Source of the DNA: Massilia arenae
GTDB lineage: Bacteria; Pseudomonadota; Gammaproteobacteria; Burkholderiales; Burkholderiaceae_D
NCBI RefSeq assembly: GCF_008014745.1
Contig: NZ_VPFD01000009.1
Location: 62,001-126,000 of the forward strand
Direction of reading: 5' to 3'
DNA: 64,000 nt
Shown here: positions 18,701 to 30,090 of the stretch, piece by piece
How positions within the stretch are numbered: position 1 is the stretch's first letter
Layout of the letters: every line of letters starts with the position of its first letter
Notes under the pieces: generated by a model
Database searches by the model: none
What the model was told of the DNA's origin: nothing
Seen by the model: only the letters and a program-made list of their open reading frames with translations
Translations under genes and position numbers: made by a program

Positions 18701-19043
18701 TTTTGCTCATCCTTGCCTTGATTTCCGACTCCAGACGCTGTTTCAGCGCCTTACGTTCGGCCGCCGTAAGATCGTCAGCCTGATCCTTGTCGTAGACGGT
18801 GAATAGCCAGAACTGGTCGTCGGCATCCTTCCAGAAATAGATCACCCTCAAGCCACCACGCTTCCCCTTGCCGCGCCGCTCGTCGCCGTACCTGACCTTC
18901 CTCAGTCCCCCGGTCCCCTTGATGACAGCGCCAACGATGGGCTCCTTCATCATTTCGTTTTGAAAGTCTTTGAACGAGTCGTCGTCGAAGTACTCGTTGC
19001 GCAGCCGCTCGAACGGGGGCAGTTCGATAAAGGTGGCTTTCAT
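18690..19043 (-). CDS. higB: HigB-like toxin of the RelE/ParE superfamily
   Basis: 117-aa RelE-fold protein with FIELPPFERLRNEYFDDDSFKDFQNEMM, GTGGLRKVRYGDERRGKGKRGGLRVIYFW and the C-terminal YDKDQADDLTAAERKALK typical of HigB/NadS-linked toxins. The family cleaves mRNA on the ribosome, probably true here. Core basic residues (R, K in RKVR..RGKGKRGG) are present, so the toxin looks intact. It is the first gene of the pair, and the two genes are less GC-rich than the surroundings, consistent with mobility. Confidence 0.88.
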   Translation of the reverse strand: MKATFIELPPFERLRNEYFDDDSFKDFQNEMMKEPIVGAVIKGTGGLRKVRYGDERRGKGKRGGLRVIYFWKDADDQFWLFTVYDKDQADDLTAAERKALKQRLESEIKARMSKNDR

Positions 19044-19070
19044 CTAGTGTACCCAAGTTGGGGATGTTTG

Positions 19071-19087
19071 AGTTTAATTTTTAAACT
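19071..19087. promoter_or_regulatory. palindromic operator upstream of higBA
   Basis: AGTTTAA-TTT-TTAAACT is a perfect inverted repeat, 28 bases before the higB start. It is the natural site for HigA or the HigBA complex. Promoter boxes could not be fixed with confidence. Confidence 0.6.
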
Positions 19088-19158
19088 TTAACGGCGTCCT
19101 TCCGAGCTTCATTGCGCTACACCGACAAATCGTGATGTCATGTAGCGACGCATAAAAA

Positions 19159-19185
19159 AACCCGCAACACATTTGTGCGCGGGTT
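19159..19185 (-). terminator. intrinsic terminator of clpS-clpA
   Basis: Read on the minus strand: AACCCGC, a 13-nt loop that can itself pair CACA/TGTG, then GCGGGTT running into seven T. It lies about 50 bases after the clpA stop. Confidence 0.85.
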
Positions 19186-19233
19186 CTTGGCGAGGCGGCA
19201 GGATGCCGCCTGATGTGATTCAACCGATCGCGA

Positions 19234-21534
19234 TTACTCGATCTCGACCGTCTCCGCCGGCGCCGGTGGCGGCAGTGCGTCGCCTTCCGGGAACTCGAGG
19301 ACCACGTCGTCCTTCTCGTTCAGGTCGACCGTCACGCGGCCGCCGCTGGTCAGGCGACCGAACAGCAGCTCGTCGGCCAGCGCCTTGCGGATCATGTCCT
19401 GGATCAGGCGCGACATCGGACGCGCGCCCATCGCCGGATCGAAGCCCTTGGTGCCGAGGAACTTGCGCAGCTTCTCGGTGAAGATCGCTTCGACCTTTTT
19501 CTCATGCAGCTGTTCTTCGAGCTGCATCAGGAACTTGTCGACCACGCGCAGGATGATGTCCTCGTCCAGCGCACGGAAGCTGATGATCGCGTCCAGGCGG
19601 TTGCGGAACTCCGGCGTGAACATGCGCTTGATGTCGGCCATCTCGTCGCCGGCCGCCTTCGAATCGAGGAAGCCCAGCGAACGCTTGGTCAGGCTCTCGG
19701 CGCCCGCATTGGTGGTCATCACGATGATCACGTTGCGGAAGTCCGCCTTGCGGCCATTGTTGTCGGTCAGGGTGCCATGGTCCATCACCTGCAACAGGAT
19801 GTTGAAGATGTCCGGATGCGCCTTCTCGATCTCGTCCAGCAGCAGCACGGTGTGCGGCTTCTTGGTGATGGCCTCGGTCAGCAGGCCGCCCTGGTCGAAG
19901 CCGACGTAGCCCGGCGGCGCGCCGATCAGGCGCGACACGGCGTGACGCTCCATGTACTCGGACATGTCGAAGCGCACCAGCTCGATGCCCAGGATGAAGG
20001 CCAGCTGCTTGGCCACTTCGGTCTTGCCGACGCCGGTCGGACCGGAGAACAGGAAGGAGCCGATCGGCTTGTCGGTCTTGCCCAGGCCCGCGCGCGCCAT
20101 CTTGATCGCGGCCGACAGCGCCTCGATCGCAGGATCTTGCCCGAACACGACGTTGCGCAGGTCGCGGTCGATCGTCTGCAGCTTGCTGCGGTCGTCCTGG
20201 TTGACCGTTTGCGGGGGAATCCGCGCGATCTTCGCGATGATGTCCTCGATCTCGGTCTTGCCGATGGTTTTCTTCTGCTTCGACTTCGGCAGGATGCGCT
20301 GGGCCGCGCCGGCCTCGTCGATCACGTCGATCGCTTTATCTGGCAGGTGACGGTCGTTGATGAAGCGCGCCGCCAGCTCGGCCGCGGTCGACAGCGCCGA
20401 CGCCGAATATTTCACGCCATGGTGCTCTTCGAAGCGCGACTTGAGGCCGCGCAGGATCGCCACGGTCTGCTCGACGGTCGGTTCGTTGACGTCGACTTTC
20501 TGGAAGCGGCGCGACAGTGCATGGTCTTTCTCGAACACACCGCGGAATTCGGTGAACGTGGTCGCGCCGATGCACTTCAGTTGGCCATTGGCCAGTGCTG
20601 GCTTGAGCAGGTTCGACGCGTCGAGCGTGCCGCCCGAGGCCGAGCCGGCGCCGATGATCGTATGGATCTCGTCGATGAACAGGATGCCGTTCGGGGTATC
20701 CTTGATCTGCTTGAGCACGGCCTTCAGGCGCTGCTCGAAATCGCCGCGGTACTTGGTGCCGGCCAGCAGCGCGCCCATGTCGAGCGAGAACACGACGGCG
20801 TTCTGCAGGATCTCGGGCACGTCCTCTTGCACGATGCGCCATGCCAGGCCTTCGGCGATCGCGGTCTTGCCCACGCCAGCCTCGCCCACCAGCAGCGGGT
20901 TGTTCTTGCGGCGACGGCACAGGATCTGGATCACGCGGTCGACTTCTTCCTCGCGCCCGATCAGTGGATCGATCTTGCCGTCGGCGGCCGCCTTGTTCAG
21001 GTTCTGGGTGAACTGGTCCAGCGGCGATTCCTTCGCCTGGCCTTCGACCTGCGCTTCTTCCACGCCTTCGGACGCCTTCTGGGTGTCCATCTGCTGGTCC
21101 TTGCGCACGCCGTGCGAGATGAAGTTGACCACGTCGAGACGGGTCACGCCCTGCTGGTGCAGGTAGTAGACGGCGTGCGAATCCTTCTCGCCGAAGATCG
21201 CGACCAGCACATTCGCGCCGGTCACTTCTTTCTTGCCGTTCGAAGCTGACTGCACGTGCATGATCGCGCGCTGGATCACGCGCTGGAAACCGAGCGTCGG
21301 CTGGGTGTCGACCTCGCCCGTGCCAGGCACGGTCGGGGTGTTATCACCGATAAAATTAGTCAAGGTCTTGCGCAGGTCTTCGATATTGACCGCGCACGCA
21401 CGCAGGACTTCGGCGGCCGATGGATTATCGAGTAGCGCGAGCAGCAGGTGCTCCACGGTGATGAACTCGTGGCGTGCCTGGCGAGCCTCGACAAAGGCCA
21501 TGTGTAGGGATACTTCAAGTTCCTGCGCAATCAT
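19234..21534 (-). CDS. clpA: ATP-dependent Clp protease ATP-binding subunit ClpA
   Basis: 766 aa AAA+ unfoldase feeding ClpP. The N-domain ([35 protein letters not shown]) binds ClpS. D1 has Walker A GEAGVGKT near residue 215; D2 has GPTGVGKT near residue 497 and Walker [14 protein letters not shown]. Near the C-terminus is [11 protein letters not shown]. The ClpP-docking loop region (LGFLDSK) is present. I chose the ATG preceded by GGAGGAAG, which forms an ATGA overlap with the clpS stop. A longer frame of 34 more codons is only the clpS coding sequence read in another frame. Confidence 0.96.
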   Translation of the reverse strand: MIAQELEVSLHMAFVEARQARHEFITVEHLLLALLDNPSAAEVLRACAVNIEDLRKTLTNFIGDNTPTVPGTGEVDTQPTLGFQRVIQRAIMHVQSASNGKKEVTGANVLVAIFGEKDSHAVYYLHQQGVTRLDVVNFISHGVRKDQQMDTQKASEGVEEAQVEGQAKESPLDQFTQNLNKAAADGKIDPLIGREEEVDRVIQILCRRRKNNPLLVGEAGVGKTAIAEGLAWRIVQEDVPEILQNAVVFSLDMGALLAGTKYRGDFEQRLKAVLKQIKDTPNGILFIDEIHTIIGAGSASGGTLDASNLLKPALANGQLKCIGATTFTEFRGVFEKDHALSRRFQKVDVNEPTVEQTVAILRGLKSRFEEHHGVKYSASALSTAAELAARFINDRHLPDKAIDVIDEAGAAQRILPKSKQKKTIGKTEIEDIIAKIARIPPQTVNQDDRSKLQTIDRDLRNVVFGQDPAIEALSAAIKMARAGLGKTDKPIGSFLFSGPTGVGKTEVAKQLAFILGIELVRFDMSEYMERHAVSRLIGAPPGYVGFDQGGLLTEAITKKPHTVLLLDEIEKAHPDIFNILLQVMDHGTLTDNNGRKADFRNVIIVMTTNAGAESLTKRSLGFLDSKAAGDEMADIKRMFTPEFRNRLDAIISFRALDEDIILRVVDKFLMQLEEQLHEKKVEAIFTEKLRKFLGTKGFDPAMGARPMSRLIQDMIRKALADELLFGRLTSGGRVTVDLNEKDDVVLEFPEGDALPPPAPAETVEIE

Positions 21535-21833
21535 ACTTCCTCCATCACGCACTGCAGGGGGTGCCCGGCCTTGCGCGCATGCGTTAAGACAAACTCCACT
21601 TTGGTACACGCTATATCTTTGGAAAACACCCCACACACACCCTTACCATGACGGTGAACAGAGAGCATGATCTGGGTTGCGGTTTCGCGATCCTTGTTGA
21701 AGTACTCCTGGATCACGGCGACCACGAACTCCATCGGCGTGTAGTCATCGTTCAGTAGCGCCACCTGGTACAGCGGAGGCGGTTTGACGGTCTGCCGCTC
21801 AAGCAGCTGTTCAGTATCGTGCTTCGTTGCCAT
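21531..21833 (-). CDS. clpS: ATP-dependent Clp protease adaptor ClpS
   Basis: 100-aa N-degron adaptor that hands substrates to ClpA. The core [28 protein letters not shown] and the end [35 protein letters not shown] carry the family's N-degron binding residues ([10 protein letters not shown]; the His of the VHRHGKG segment). The disordered N-terminus is normal length. It is translationally coupled to clpA and diverges from the cold-shock gene. Confidence 0.95.
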   Translation of the reverse strand: MATKHDTEQLLERQTVKPPPLYQVALLNDDYTPMEFVVAVIQEYFNKDRETATQIMLSVHRHGKGVCGVFSKDIACTKVEFVLTHARKAGHPLQCVMEEV

Positions 21834-22152
21834 GGGGTTATTCTAATACTTCCGAGGTTGGTGCCAAGCGTAAACATCAGCTCGTTTTCTGGTGCTTCCA
21901 TCTTACGCGTTTTCGGATATTTGCGCAGATGGCGTTCCGATTGAGGAAATCAAGAGCGTAGATGACTTAGGCCTGAAATATTTGGCAATAGGCATGTAAA
22001 AGCGCTTGACTTCAGTGATTATTCCACCAACAATGCAGTTATTGACATTGTACTTATGTACTTGTTGATAAGAAGTGAGCAAGGCTGAGGAGGGGGCAAG
22101 AAGCTTCTTGCTTTTATGGCTCGTGTGATTTGTTAAATTTGAAAGTTCTTTT
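21834..22152. promoter_or_regulatory. clpS/csp divergent region with long A/T-rich cold-shock leader
   Basis: 319 bases without a convincing gene, clearly more A/T-rich than average. It must hold the clpS promoter and a long csp leader, as in other cspA-type genes. Visible are TTGACT and TTGACA-like boxes (around 22002 and 22041) and a perfect 16-bp palindrome GCAAGAAGCTTCTTGC at 22096-22111 followed by TTTT, 41 bases before csp. This could be an RNA stem sensing temperature or an attenuator; no experiment is implied. Confidence 0.5.
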
Positions 22153-22356
22153 ATGGCAACTGGTACTGTTAAGTGGTTCAATGATTCCAAAGGTTTTGGC
22201 TTCATCACTCCTGATGACGGCGGCGAGGATCTGTTTGCTCACTTCTCCGCGATCAACATGAACGGTTTTAAGACCCTCAAAGAAGGTCAAAAAGTCCAAT
22301 TCGAAGTCACGCAAGGCCCTAAAGGCAAGCAAGCTTCCAACATCCAGGGTCTGTAA
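22153..22356 (+). CDS. CspA-family cold-shock protein
   Basis: 67-aa single OB-fold RNA chaperone. It has RNP1 (KGFGFITP) and RNP2 (DLFAHFSAI) on adjacent strands, starts [12 protein letters not shown] and ends [10 protein letters not shown], as typical CspA/CspE proteins do. The protein melts RNA secondary structure in the cytoplasm. Shine-Dalgarno pairing is weak (GAAAGTTCTTTT before ATG), so translation may depend on leader structure. It is monocistronic, closed by a strong terminator. Confidence 0.95.
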   Translation: MATGTVKWFNDSKGFGFITPDDGGEDLFAHFSAINMNGFKTLKEGQKVQFEVTQGPKGKQASNIQGL

Positions 22357-22380
22357 TCTCTCCCCTCCCGGAAGCAAAGA

Positions 22381-22402
22381 ACCCCGCGCATGCGGGGTTT
22401 TT
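22381..22402 (+). terminator. intrinsic terminator of csp
   Basis: CCCCGC-GCAT-GCGGGG followed by eight T, 25 bases after the csp stop codon. Confidence 0.92.
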
Positions 22403-22408
22403 TTTCGA

Positions 22409-22717
22409 CTATTGGCCTGGTCCATCTTCCTGGGTCCAGCCACTCTCCCGGACGAAAGCCTCCGCGTCGGCCAGAATCGCATTCAACTGATCGTCGTCAA
22501 CCGAATCGGGCATGGCTTGCGGGCTGTTGCGCTGGAGCGCCTCCAGCGCCTCGTCATAACGGCGTACCAGCGACGCCGCACGTTCGGCCAGGTCGGGAGC
22601 CAATTCAGCCGTTGCGGCCGCCGCGCGCAAGCGCTCCGGATCGGCATGCCGCTGGAAAGCGTAGATAAAACGTCCGATTTTCTCGTATCTGGCTTGCGTG
22701 ATTGATTCTTCGCTCAC
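22409..22717 (-). CDS. small conserved helical protein of unknown function
   Basis: 102 aa, GTG start with GGAGGG just upstream. It is soluble and almost entirely helical: ARYEKIGRFIYAFQRHADPERLRAAAATAELAPDLAERAASLVRRY in outline, then an acidic tail (DSVDDDQLNAILADAEAFVRESGW). No signal peptide, metal motif or DNA-binding motif is visible. It lies between csp (convergent) and icd, 29 bases after no other gene, so probably has its own promoter. I do not recognise a family. Confidence 0.6.
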   Translation of the reverse strand: MSEESITQARYEKIGRFIYAFQRHADPERLRAAAATAELAPDLAERAASLVRRYDEALEALQRNSPQAMPDSVDDDQLNAILADAEAFVRESGWTQEDGPGQ

Positions 22718-22746
22718 AGTCCCTCCTTATGCGATTTAAATGACGC

Positions 22747-24000
22747 CTACATGTTGTCGATCATGGCCTCGCCGAATCCCGAACACGACACCTGGGTCGC
22801 CCCTTCCATCAGGCGCGCAAAATCATAGGTCACGGTCTTCGAGACGATCGCCCGGCCCATCGCCGAAATAATCAGGTCGGCCGCCTCGCTCCAGCCCATA
22901 TGGCGCAACATCATCTCGGCCGACAGGATCAGCGAACCCGGATTCACATAATCCTTGCCCGCGTATTTCGGCGCCGTGCCGTGGGTGGCTTCGAACATCG
23001 CCACCGAATCGGACATATTCGCTCCCGGCGCGATGCCGATGCCGCCGACCTGGGCGGCCAGCGCGTCCGAGATATAGTCGCCATTCAGGTTCAGCGTGGC
23101 GATCACGCTGTATTCCGCCGGGCGCAGCAGGATCTGCTGCAGGAAGGCGTCGGCGATCGAATCCTTGATCATGATGTCGCGCCCCGTCTTCGGATTTTTA
23201 ATCCTGCACCACGGGCCGCCATCGAACAGCTCGGCGCCGAATTCCTGTTGCGCCAGCGCGTAACCCCAGTCGCGGAACGCGCCTTCGGTGTACTTCATGA
23301 TATTGCCCTTGTGAACCAGGGTCACCGAAGGCTTGTCATTGTCGATGGCGTACTGTATCGCCTTGCGCACCAGGCGCTCGGTCCCTTCGCGCGAGACCGG
23401 CTTGATGCCCAGCCCCGAGGTATCCGGGAAGCGGATCTTGCTTACGCCCATTTCTTGGGAGAGGAAGGCGATCAGCTTCTTCGCGCCGTCGGAGCCGGCT
23501 TGCCATTCGATGCCGGCGTAGATGTCTTCGGAGTTCTCACGGAAGGTGACCATATCGGTCTTTTCCGGCTGCTTGAGCGGCGACGGCACGCCGGCGAAGT
23601 AACGCACCGGACGCAGGCACACGTAGAGGTCGAGTTCCTGGCGCAGCGCGACGTTGAGCGAGCGGATGCCGCCACCCACCGGCGTCGTCAGCGGGCCCTT
23701 GATCGATACCACGTAGTCCTTCAGCACGGCGAGCGTTTCGTCCGGCAGCCAGGTGTCTGCGCCGTAGCGCTGCGTCGCCTTCTCTCCGGCGAAGATTTCC
23801 ATCCAGCTGATCTTGCGCGCGCCACCGTAGGCCTTGTCCACCGCCGCGTCGACCACCTTGATCATGACCGGCGTGATGTCCACGCCGGTGCCGTCTCCCT
23901 CGATATAGGGAATGACCGGATTATCCGGGACGTTCAGGGTGAAGTCGGCGTTGACAGTGATCTTCCGGCCAGCGGCCGGGACGGTGATATGCTGGACCAT
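22747..24000 (-). CDS. icd: NADP-dependent isocitrate dehydrogenase, homodimeric type
   Basis: 417-aa Icd (IDH type I) of the TCA cycle, making 2-oxoglutarate and NADPH. It has [18 protein letters not shown], the substrate loop with the regulatory serine in [15 protein letters not shown] near residue 155, [11 protein letters not shown], and [25 protein letters not shown] for metal and cofactor. NADP preference fits [15 protein letters not shown]. The serine suggests possible AceK control, though aceK is not here. A second, unrelated IDH lies 0.7 kb away. Confidence 0.95.
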   Translation of the reverse strand: MVQHITVPAAGRKITVNADFTLNVPDNPVIPYIEGDGTGVDITPVMIKVVDAAVDKAYGGARKISWMEIFAGEKATQRYGADTWLPDETLAVLKDYVVSIKGPLTTPVGGGIRSLNVALRQELDLYVCLRPVRYFAGVPSPLKQPEKTDMVTFRENSEDIYAGIEWQAGSDGAKKLIAFLSQEMGVSKIRFPDTSGLGIKPVSREGTERLVRKAIQYAIDNDKPSVTLVHKGNIMKYTEGAFRDWGYALAQQEFGAELFDGGPWCRIKNPKTGRDIMIKDSIADAFLQQILLRPAEYSVIATLNLNGDYISDALAAQVGGIGIAPGANMSDSVAMFEATHGTAPKYAGKDYVNPGSLILSAEMMLRHMGWSEAADLIISAMGRAIVSKTVTYDFARLMEGATQVSCSGFGEAMIDNM

Positions 24001-24128
24001 CCATTCCTCCAGGTAGGGCGGCGGCCTGCGGCGCGAACTCGCTTACAATGACGCCCGGCATGCCGCCACGATGCATCGGCTTGCCATGCATTATGCCTCA
24101 GCTATCCTCATCCGCTCACACGCTTCCC

Positions 24129-24674
24129 ATGCCCCTGATTCTCTTTAACAAGCCATTCCAGGTCCTGTGCCAATTCTCGCCGCAGGAGGGCCGCGAATCG
24201 CTGGCCGATTATCTCGACATCCCAGGCATCTATCCCGCTGGCCGGCTGGACGCCGACAGCGAGGGCCTGATGCTGCTGACCGACGACGGCAAGCTGCAGC
24301 ACAAGATCGCCCATCCCGACCTCAAGGAAGCCAAGACCTATCTGGTGCAGGTCGATGGCGTGCCGGACGCCGCCGCGCTGGCGCGGCTGCAGGCCCCGCT
24401 CGACCTGGGCGACTTCGTCACCAAGCCCTGCCGCGCGGCGCGCATCGCCGAGCCCGAATGGCTGTGGCCGCGCAATCCGCCGATCCGCGCGCGCCAGGAC
24501 AAGCCCACTGCGTGGATCGCGATCACGCTCGAAGAAGGCAAGAACCGGCAGGTGCGGCGGATGACGGCGGCGGTGGGCTTGCCTACCCTACGCCTGGTGC
24601 GCAGCAGTATCGGGCCGTTTTCGCTGGCGACGCACCCATTGATGCCTGGGGAATATACCGAGGTAAGGATGTAA
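24129..24674 (+). CDS. RluE/RsuA-family rRNA pseudouridine synthase
   Basis: About 181 aa. It contains ILFNKPFQVLCQFSP, the catalytic aspartate in YPAGRLDADSEGLMLLTDDG, KTYLVQVDG and the C-terminal KNRQVRRMTAAVGLPTLRLVR. There is no S4 domain, and the size fits RluE, which modifies U2457 of 23S rRNA in E. coli; the exact target here is inferred. I picked the ATG before PLILFNKPF because the family starts there. In-frame ATGs lie 36 and 81 bases earlier, and the region is shared with the divergent icd promoter. Confidence 0.85.
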   Translation: MPLILFNKPFQVLCQFSPQEGRESLADYLDIPGIYPAGRLDADSEGLMLLTDDGKLQHKIAHPDLKEAKTYLVQVDGVPDAAALARLQAPLDLGDFVTKPCRAARIAEPEWLWPRNPPIRARQDKPTAWIAITLEEGKNRQVRRMTAAVGLPTLRLVRSSIGPFSLATHPLMPGEYTEVRM

Positions 24675-24678
24675 AAAA

Positions 24679-24707
24679 AACCCGCCGACCTCACGGTACG
24701 GCGGGTT
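24679..24707. terminator. bidirectional terminator between the pseudouridine synthase and monomeric IDH
   Basis: AACCCGCCG...CGGCGGGTT, a 9-bp stem with A8 on one side and T6 on the other, placed between two convergent stop codons. Confidence 0.92.
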
Positions 24708-24725
24708 TTTTATTGACGCTCCGGA

Positions 24726-26957
<2,232 letters not shown>

Positions 26958-26992
26958 GCACATTTTCCTCGGTAGTCGCGAACGCTGTCGCG

Positions 26993-27022
26993 AGTATAAA
27001 ACTGACAATTGGCCACAGGCAA
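26993..27022 (-). promoter_or_regulatory. putative sigma-70 promoter of monomeric IDH
   Basis: On the minus strand TTGCCT and TATACT are separated by 18 bases, 36 bases upstream of the IDH-II start codon. It is a moderate match found by eye. Confidence 0.4.
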
Positions 27023-27264
27023 GACTATGGCGCTCCGCCTTGGCGCACCGCGCTGATGCCGGACATTCTACCCCTCCCGACTCCGGGATGGCAGATCGCA
27101 AAAGAGTGATCACCTCACCCTGCGGCGTCGCGGTCAGCGCCGAAGTCTTCTATAAGACATAAGACGCGCCATATTATGCCCGAGCTTTGGTCGGCTTACC
27201 AGTTTTTAAGCGTTCGACAAGTTTGAAGCGCCGCAGTGAGGAAAGTGAAGCGCCAAGCAAAAAA

Positions 27265-27291
27265 ACCCGCCGGGACCGAAGTCGGGCGGGT
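27265..27291 (-). terminator. intrinsic terminator of rpsT
   Basis: Minus strand: ACCCGCC, 13-nt GC-rich loop, GGCGGGT continuing into seven T, about 60 bases after the rpsT stop. Confidence 0.88.
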
Positions 27292-27350
27292 CTTTCCAAC
27301 TGCACAGAACTTTGCCGTCGCGGCCCTGAGGGCCGCGTCGCAAACGGCTA

Positions 27351-27617
27351 TTAAGCCGACAGTGCTTTCAGGGCTGCAGCCAGGCGGCTCTTGTGACGCG
27401 CTGCCTTGTTCTTGTGGATGATCTTCTTGTCAGCGATGCTGTCGATCTTCGACACGGATTGCTGGAAGATGGTGGTCGCAGCTGCCTTGTCGCCAGCCTG
27501 GATGGCTTTGCGAACGGCCTTGATTGCGGTGCGCAGGGTCGAACGCTGCGACGAGTTGTGTGCGTTTTGCTTAACTGCTTGACGAGCGCGTTTGCGCGCT
27601 TGTGCGGTATTTGCCAT
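27351..27617 (-). CDS. rpsT: 30S ribosomal protein S20
   Basis: 88 aa, highly basic and helical: [18 protein letters not shown], then [14 protein letters not shown] and [21 protein letters not shown], all diagnostic of S20, which binds 16S rRNA in the small subunit. AGGAAATTCC precedes the ATG; a longer in-frame start 12 codons earlier lacks family similarity. It is transcribed away from murJ, a common arrangement in Burkholderiales, and is followed by a strong terminator. S20 usually represses its own translation; nothing in the leader proves this here. Confidence 0.97.
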   Translation of the reverse strand: MANTAQARKRARQAVKQNAHNSSQRSTLRTAIKAVRKAIQAGDKAAATTIFQQSVSKIDSIADKKIIHKNKAARHKSRLAAALKALSA

Positions 27618-27876
27618 GGAATTTCCTAAATCGGGGTCAAGTTGCGTTTGCAAACATTAGCGACGGTCAAACTGGCGCCGGGGTTAGCGATGCGATGCCT
27701 GCCCAACGATTAGTGTCTGCTAACAGAATTCAGTACAGCCCACGATTATAGCGAAGGTTTCAATTCCGAGCAATTCATAATTCAAAGATTGTCGGTTTAC
27801 CGCGCCTTGCGGGGCATTATCCGGCACCTGCCATTCGTGTCCGTACGAACGAGTTGCCCAAGTATAATCTTGCGCC

Positions 27877-29433
27877 ATGAACCTGCTCAGAACCCTCGCC
27901 GCCATTTCCAGCATGACCATGCTGTCGCGCGTCACCGGCCTGCTGCGCGAAAGCCTGTTCGCGCGCGCCTTCGGCGCCTCGGCCTATACCGATGCCTTCA
28001 TCATCGCCTTCCGCCTGCCGAACCTGCTGCGCCGGCTGTTCGCCGAGGGTGCGTTCTCGCAGGCCTTCGTGCCGATCTTGTCGGAATATAAAACCCAGCA
28101 CGGCGAGGCGGCCACCAAGACCCTGGTCGACCACGTCGCCACCGCCCTGATCTGGGCCACGGTACTGACCAGCATCGTCGGCATCGTCGGCGCCCCGCTC
28201 CTGATCACGCTGCTCGCCGGCGACCTGCGCGACACGCCCGGCGCCTACGACGCCTCGGTGGTCATGACGCAAATGATGTTCCCGTATATCGCCTGCATGT
28301 CCTTCGTGGCCCTGGCCGGCGGCATCCTCAATACCTGGCGCCAGTTCAAGATTCCCGCTTTTACCCCGGTATTGCTCAACCTGTCCTTCATCTTCGCCTC
28401 GCTGGTGCTGGTCAACTACCTGGAGCAGCCGATCTATGCGATGGCGATCGCGGTCTGCGTCGGCGGCCTGCTGCAGGTGGCGATCCAGATCCCTTCCCTG
28501 GTCAAGATCGGCATGCTGCCGCGCATCTCCATCAATCCGCTGCACGGCCTGCGCGACGCCGGCGTGCGGCGCATGCTGAGAAAAATGGGCCCGGCCGTGT
28601 TCGCCGTGTCGGCGGCCCAGATCAGCCTCTTGATCAATACCGGCATCGCCGCCAGCCTGGCGGCCGGCGCCGTCTCGGCCCTGCAGTATGCCGACCGCTT
28701 GATGGAATTCCCGACCGCGATGCTGGGCGTAGCCCTGGGCACCATCCTGCTGCCGTCGCTGTCGAAAGCCAATAGCGAAGGCAATACCGAGGAGTATGCG
28801 GCGCTGCTCAACTGGGGCCTGCGCCTGACCTTCCTGCTGGCGCTGCCGGCAGCAGTGGGCATGGCGACGCTGGCCGAGCCGATGATCGCCACCCTCTTCC
28901 ACTACGGTAAATTCGACGATGCGGCGCTGGCCAATTCGGCCATGCCCCTGATGGCCTATAGCGCGGGCCTGCTCGGCATCATCCTCGTGAAAATCCTGGC
29001 GCCGGCCTTCTATGCGCGCCAGGACGTCAAGACGCCGGTGCGCATCGCGATCATGGTGCTGTTCGCCACCCAGCTGATGAACGTGCTGTTCGTGTTCTGG
29101 CTCGACCTGGGTGTGGCGGGCCTGGCCCTGTCGATCGGCCTGGGCGCCTGCATCAACGCCACCTGCCTGTATGTGGGCCTGCGCCGGCGCGGCATCTACA
29201 CGCCGCAGCCGGGCTGGCTGGCATTCTTCATCAAGCTGGCCGTCGCGGTCGGCGTGATGGGTGCGTTGGCCTGGTTCGGTCAGGCGCAGTTCGACTGGGC
29301 GGCGATGAAGGCCACGCCGGCGCTGCGCATCGGCGCCCTGCTTGGCATCATCACCGCTTGCGCCTTTGCCTATTTCGCCGTGCTGGCGGTACTGGGCTTC
29401 AGGCCGCGCGACTTCCGGCGCCGCGCAAATTGA
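27877..29433 (+). CDS. murJ: lipid II flippase MurJ (MviN)
   Basis: 518-aa MOP-superfamily membrane protein with 14 predicted helices that moves lipid II across the inner membrane for peptidoglycan synthesis. The N-terminal MLSRVTGLLRESLFARAFGASAYTDAF region has the essential arginines, followed by AFRLPNLLRRLFAEGAFSQAFVPI and later FPTAMLGVALGTILLPSLS and the FYARQDVKTPVRIA loop. Its TGA immediately abuts the stop of the convergent redoxin gene, the two stops forming TGATCA. Confidence 0.96.
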   Translation: MNLLRTLAAISSMTMLSRVTGLLRESLFARAFGASAYTDAFIIAFRLPNLLRRLFAEGAFSQAFVPILSEYKTQHGEAATKTLVDHVATALIWATVLTSIVGIVGAPLLITLLAGDLRDTPGAYDASVVMTQMMFPYIACMSFVALAGGILNTWRQFKIPAFTPVLLNLSFIFASLVLVNYLEQPIYAMAIAVCVGGLLQVAIQIPSLVKIGMLPRISINPLHGLRDAGVRRMLRKMGPAVFAVSAAQISLLINTGIAASLAAGAVSALQYADRLMEFPTAMLGVALGTILLPSLSKANSEGNTEEYAALLNWGLRLTFLLALPAAVGMATLAEPMIATLFHYGKFDDAALANSAMPLMAYSAGLLGIILVKILAPAFYARQDVKTPVRIAIMVLFATQLMNVLFVFWLDLGVAGLALSIGLGACINATCLYVGLRRRGIYTPQPGWLAFFIKLAVAVGVMGALAWFGQAQFDWAAMKATPALRIGALLGIITACAFAYFAVLAVLGFRPRDFRRRAN

Positions 29434-30069
29434 TCAAGACTTGTACTTGACGTTGCAGCCGTAAGGACGGGTCGTGGCCTGGGCCACGTTCTGGCCCTTC
29501 ACCACCGCTTCCATCGCGGTCTTGAACAGCGGGCTGGCCTTCTCGATGTCTTCGAGCTTGGCCGAGGCGATGCTGTCGATGCCGCCCGCGTAGCGCAGCA
29601 CGCCCTTGGCGTCGATCACGTACATATGCGGCGTGGTGCGCGCGTCATAGGCCTTGCCGACGGTGCCTTGCGGGTCGAGCAGGACGGCGCCTGGCGCCGC
29701 GTTGCGGCTGGCCGTCAGTTCATCGGCCTTCTTGCCATCCACATGACCCTCGCCCGGCGCCGACGAGATCACGCTCAGCCACACCACGCCCGCATCCTGC
29801 GCCTGCTTCTGCAAGGCGGGGATGTTCGCCTGGTAGTGCTTCTTCACGTAAGGGCAATCGTGGTTGGTCCATTCCAGCACCACGACCTTGCCCTTGTAGT
29901 CGGCCAGGCTGTGCTGCTTGCCCTTGCTGTCGACCGCCGTGAAAGCGGGCGCCGGCTGGCCGACGGCTGGCGCGGCAAAAGCCGGCGCGGCGGCCAGGAA
30001 GCCCGCTGCAACGAGGGCGGCGGCCGATGCGGTGGTGCGCAGCATGGCGCGACGAGAAGAACCGTTCAT
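29434..30069 (-). CDS. exported thioredoxin-fold (redoxin/AhpC-TSA-like) protein
   Basis: 211 aa. The N-terminus SSRRAMLRTTASAAALVAAGFLAAAPAFA is a cleavable signal with a twin-arginine look. The mature part is thioredoxin-like: PAPAFTAVDSKGKQHSLADYKGKVVVLEW, then NHDCPYVKKHYQANIP with one cysteine instead of CxxC, then TTPHMYVIDAKGVLRYAGGID. A second cysteine (YGCNVKY) sits near the C-terminus. It is 21 bases downstream of the dsbD-like gene and likely gets electrons from it, as a periplasmic reductase or peroxidase. The substrate is unknown. Confidence 0.85.
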   Translation of the reverse strand: MNGSSRRAMLRTTASAAALVAAGFLAAAPAFAAPAVGQPAPAFTAVDSKGKQHSLADYKGKVVVLEWTNHDCPYVKKHYQANIPALQKQAQDAGVVWLSVISSAPGEGHVDGKKADELTASRNAAPGAVLLDPQGTVGKAYDARTTPHMYVIDAKGVLRYAGGIDSIASAKLEDIEKASPLFKTAMEAVVKGQNVAQATTRPYGCNVKYKS

Positions 30070-30090
30070 ATGAAATCTCCTTGTGAATGA

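Larger units (their letters stand above)
26958..27350. other. gene-free region between monomeric IDH and rpsT
   Basis: 393 bases without a supported gene. It holds the IDH-II promoter region, a TCGCGA-acgctg-TCGCGA hairpin in its leader (26976-26993 region), an unassigned middle part, and the rpsT terminator near its right end. I see nothing else in it. Confidence 0.6.

Noticed and set aside
27236-27421. Small open frame near rpsT terminator
   Set aside because: Spans a clear intrinsic terminator and the rpsT 3' end; no family similarity.
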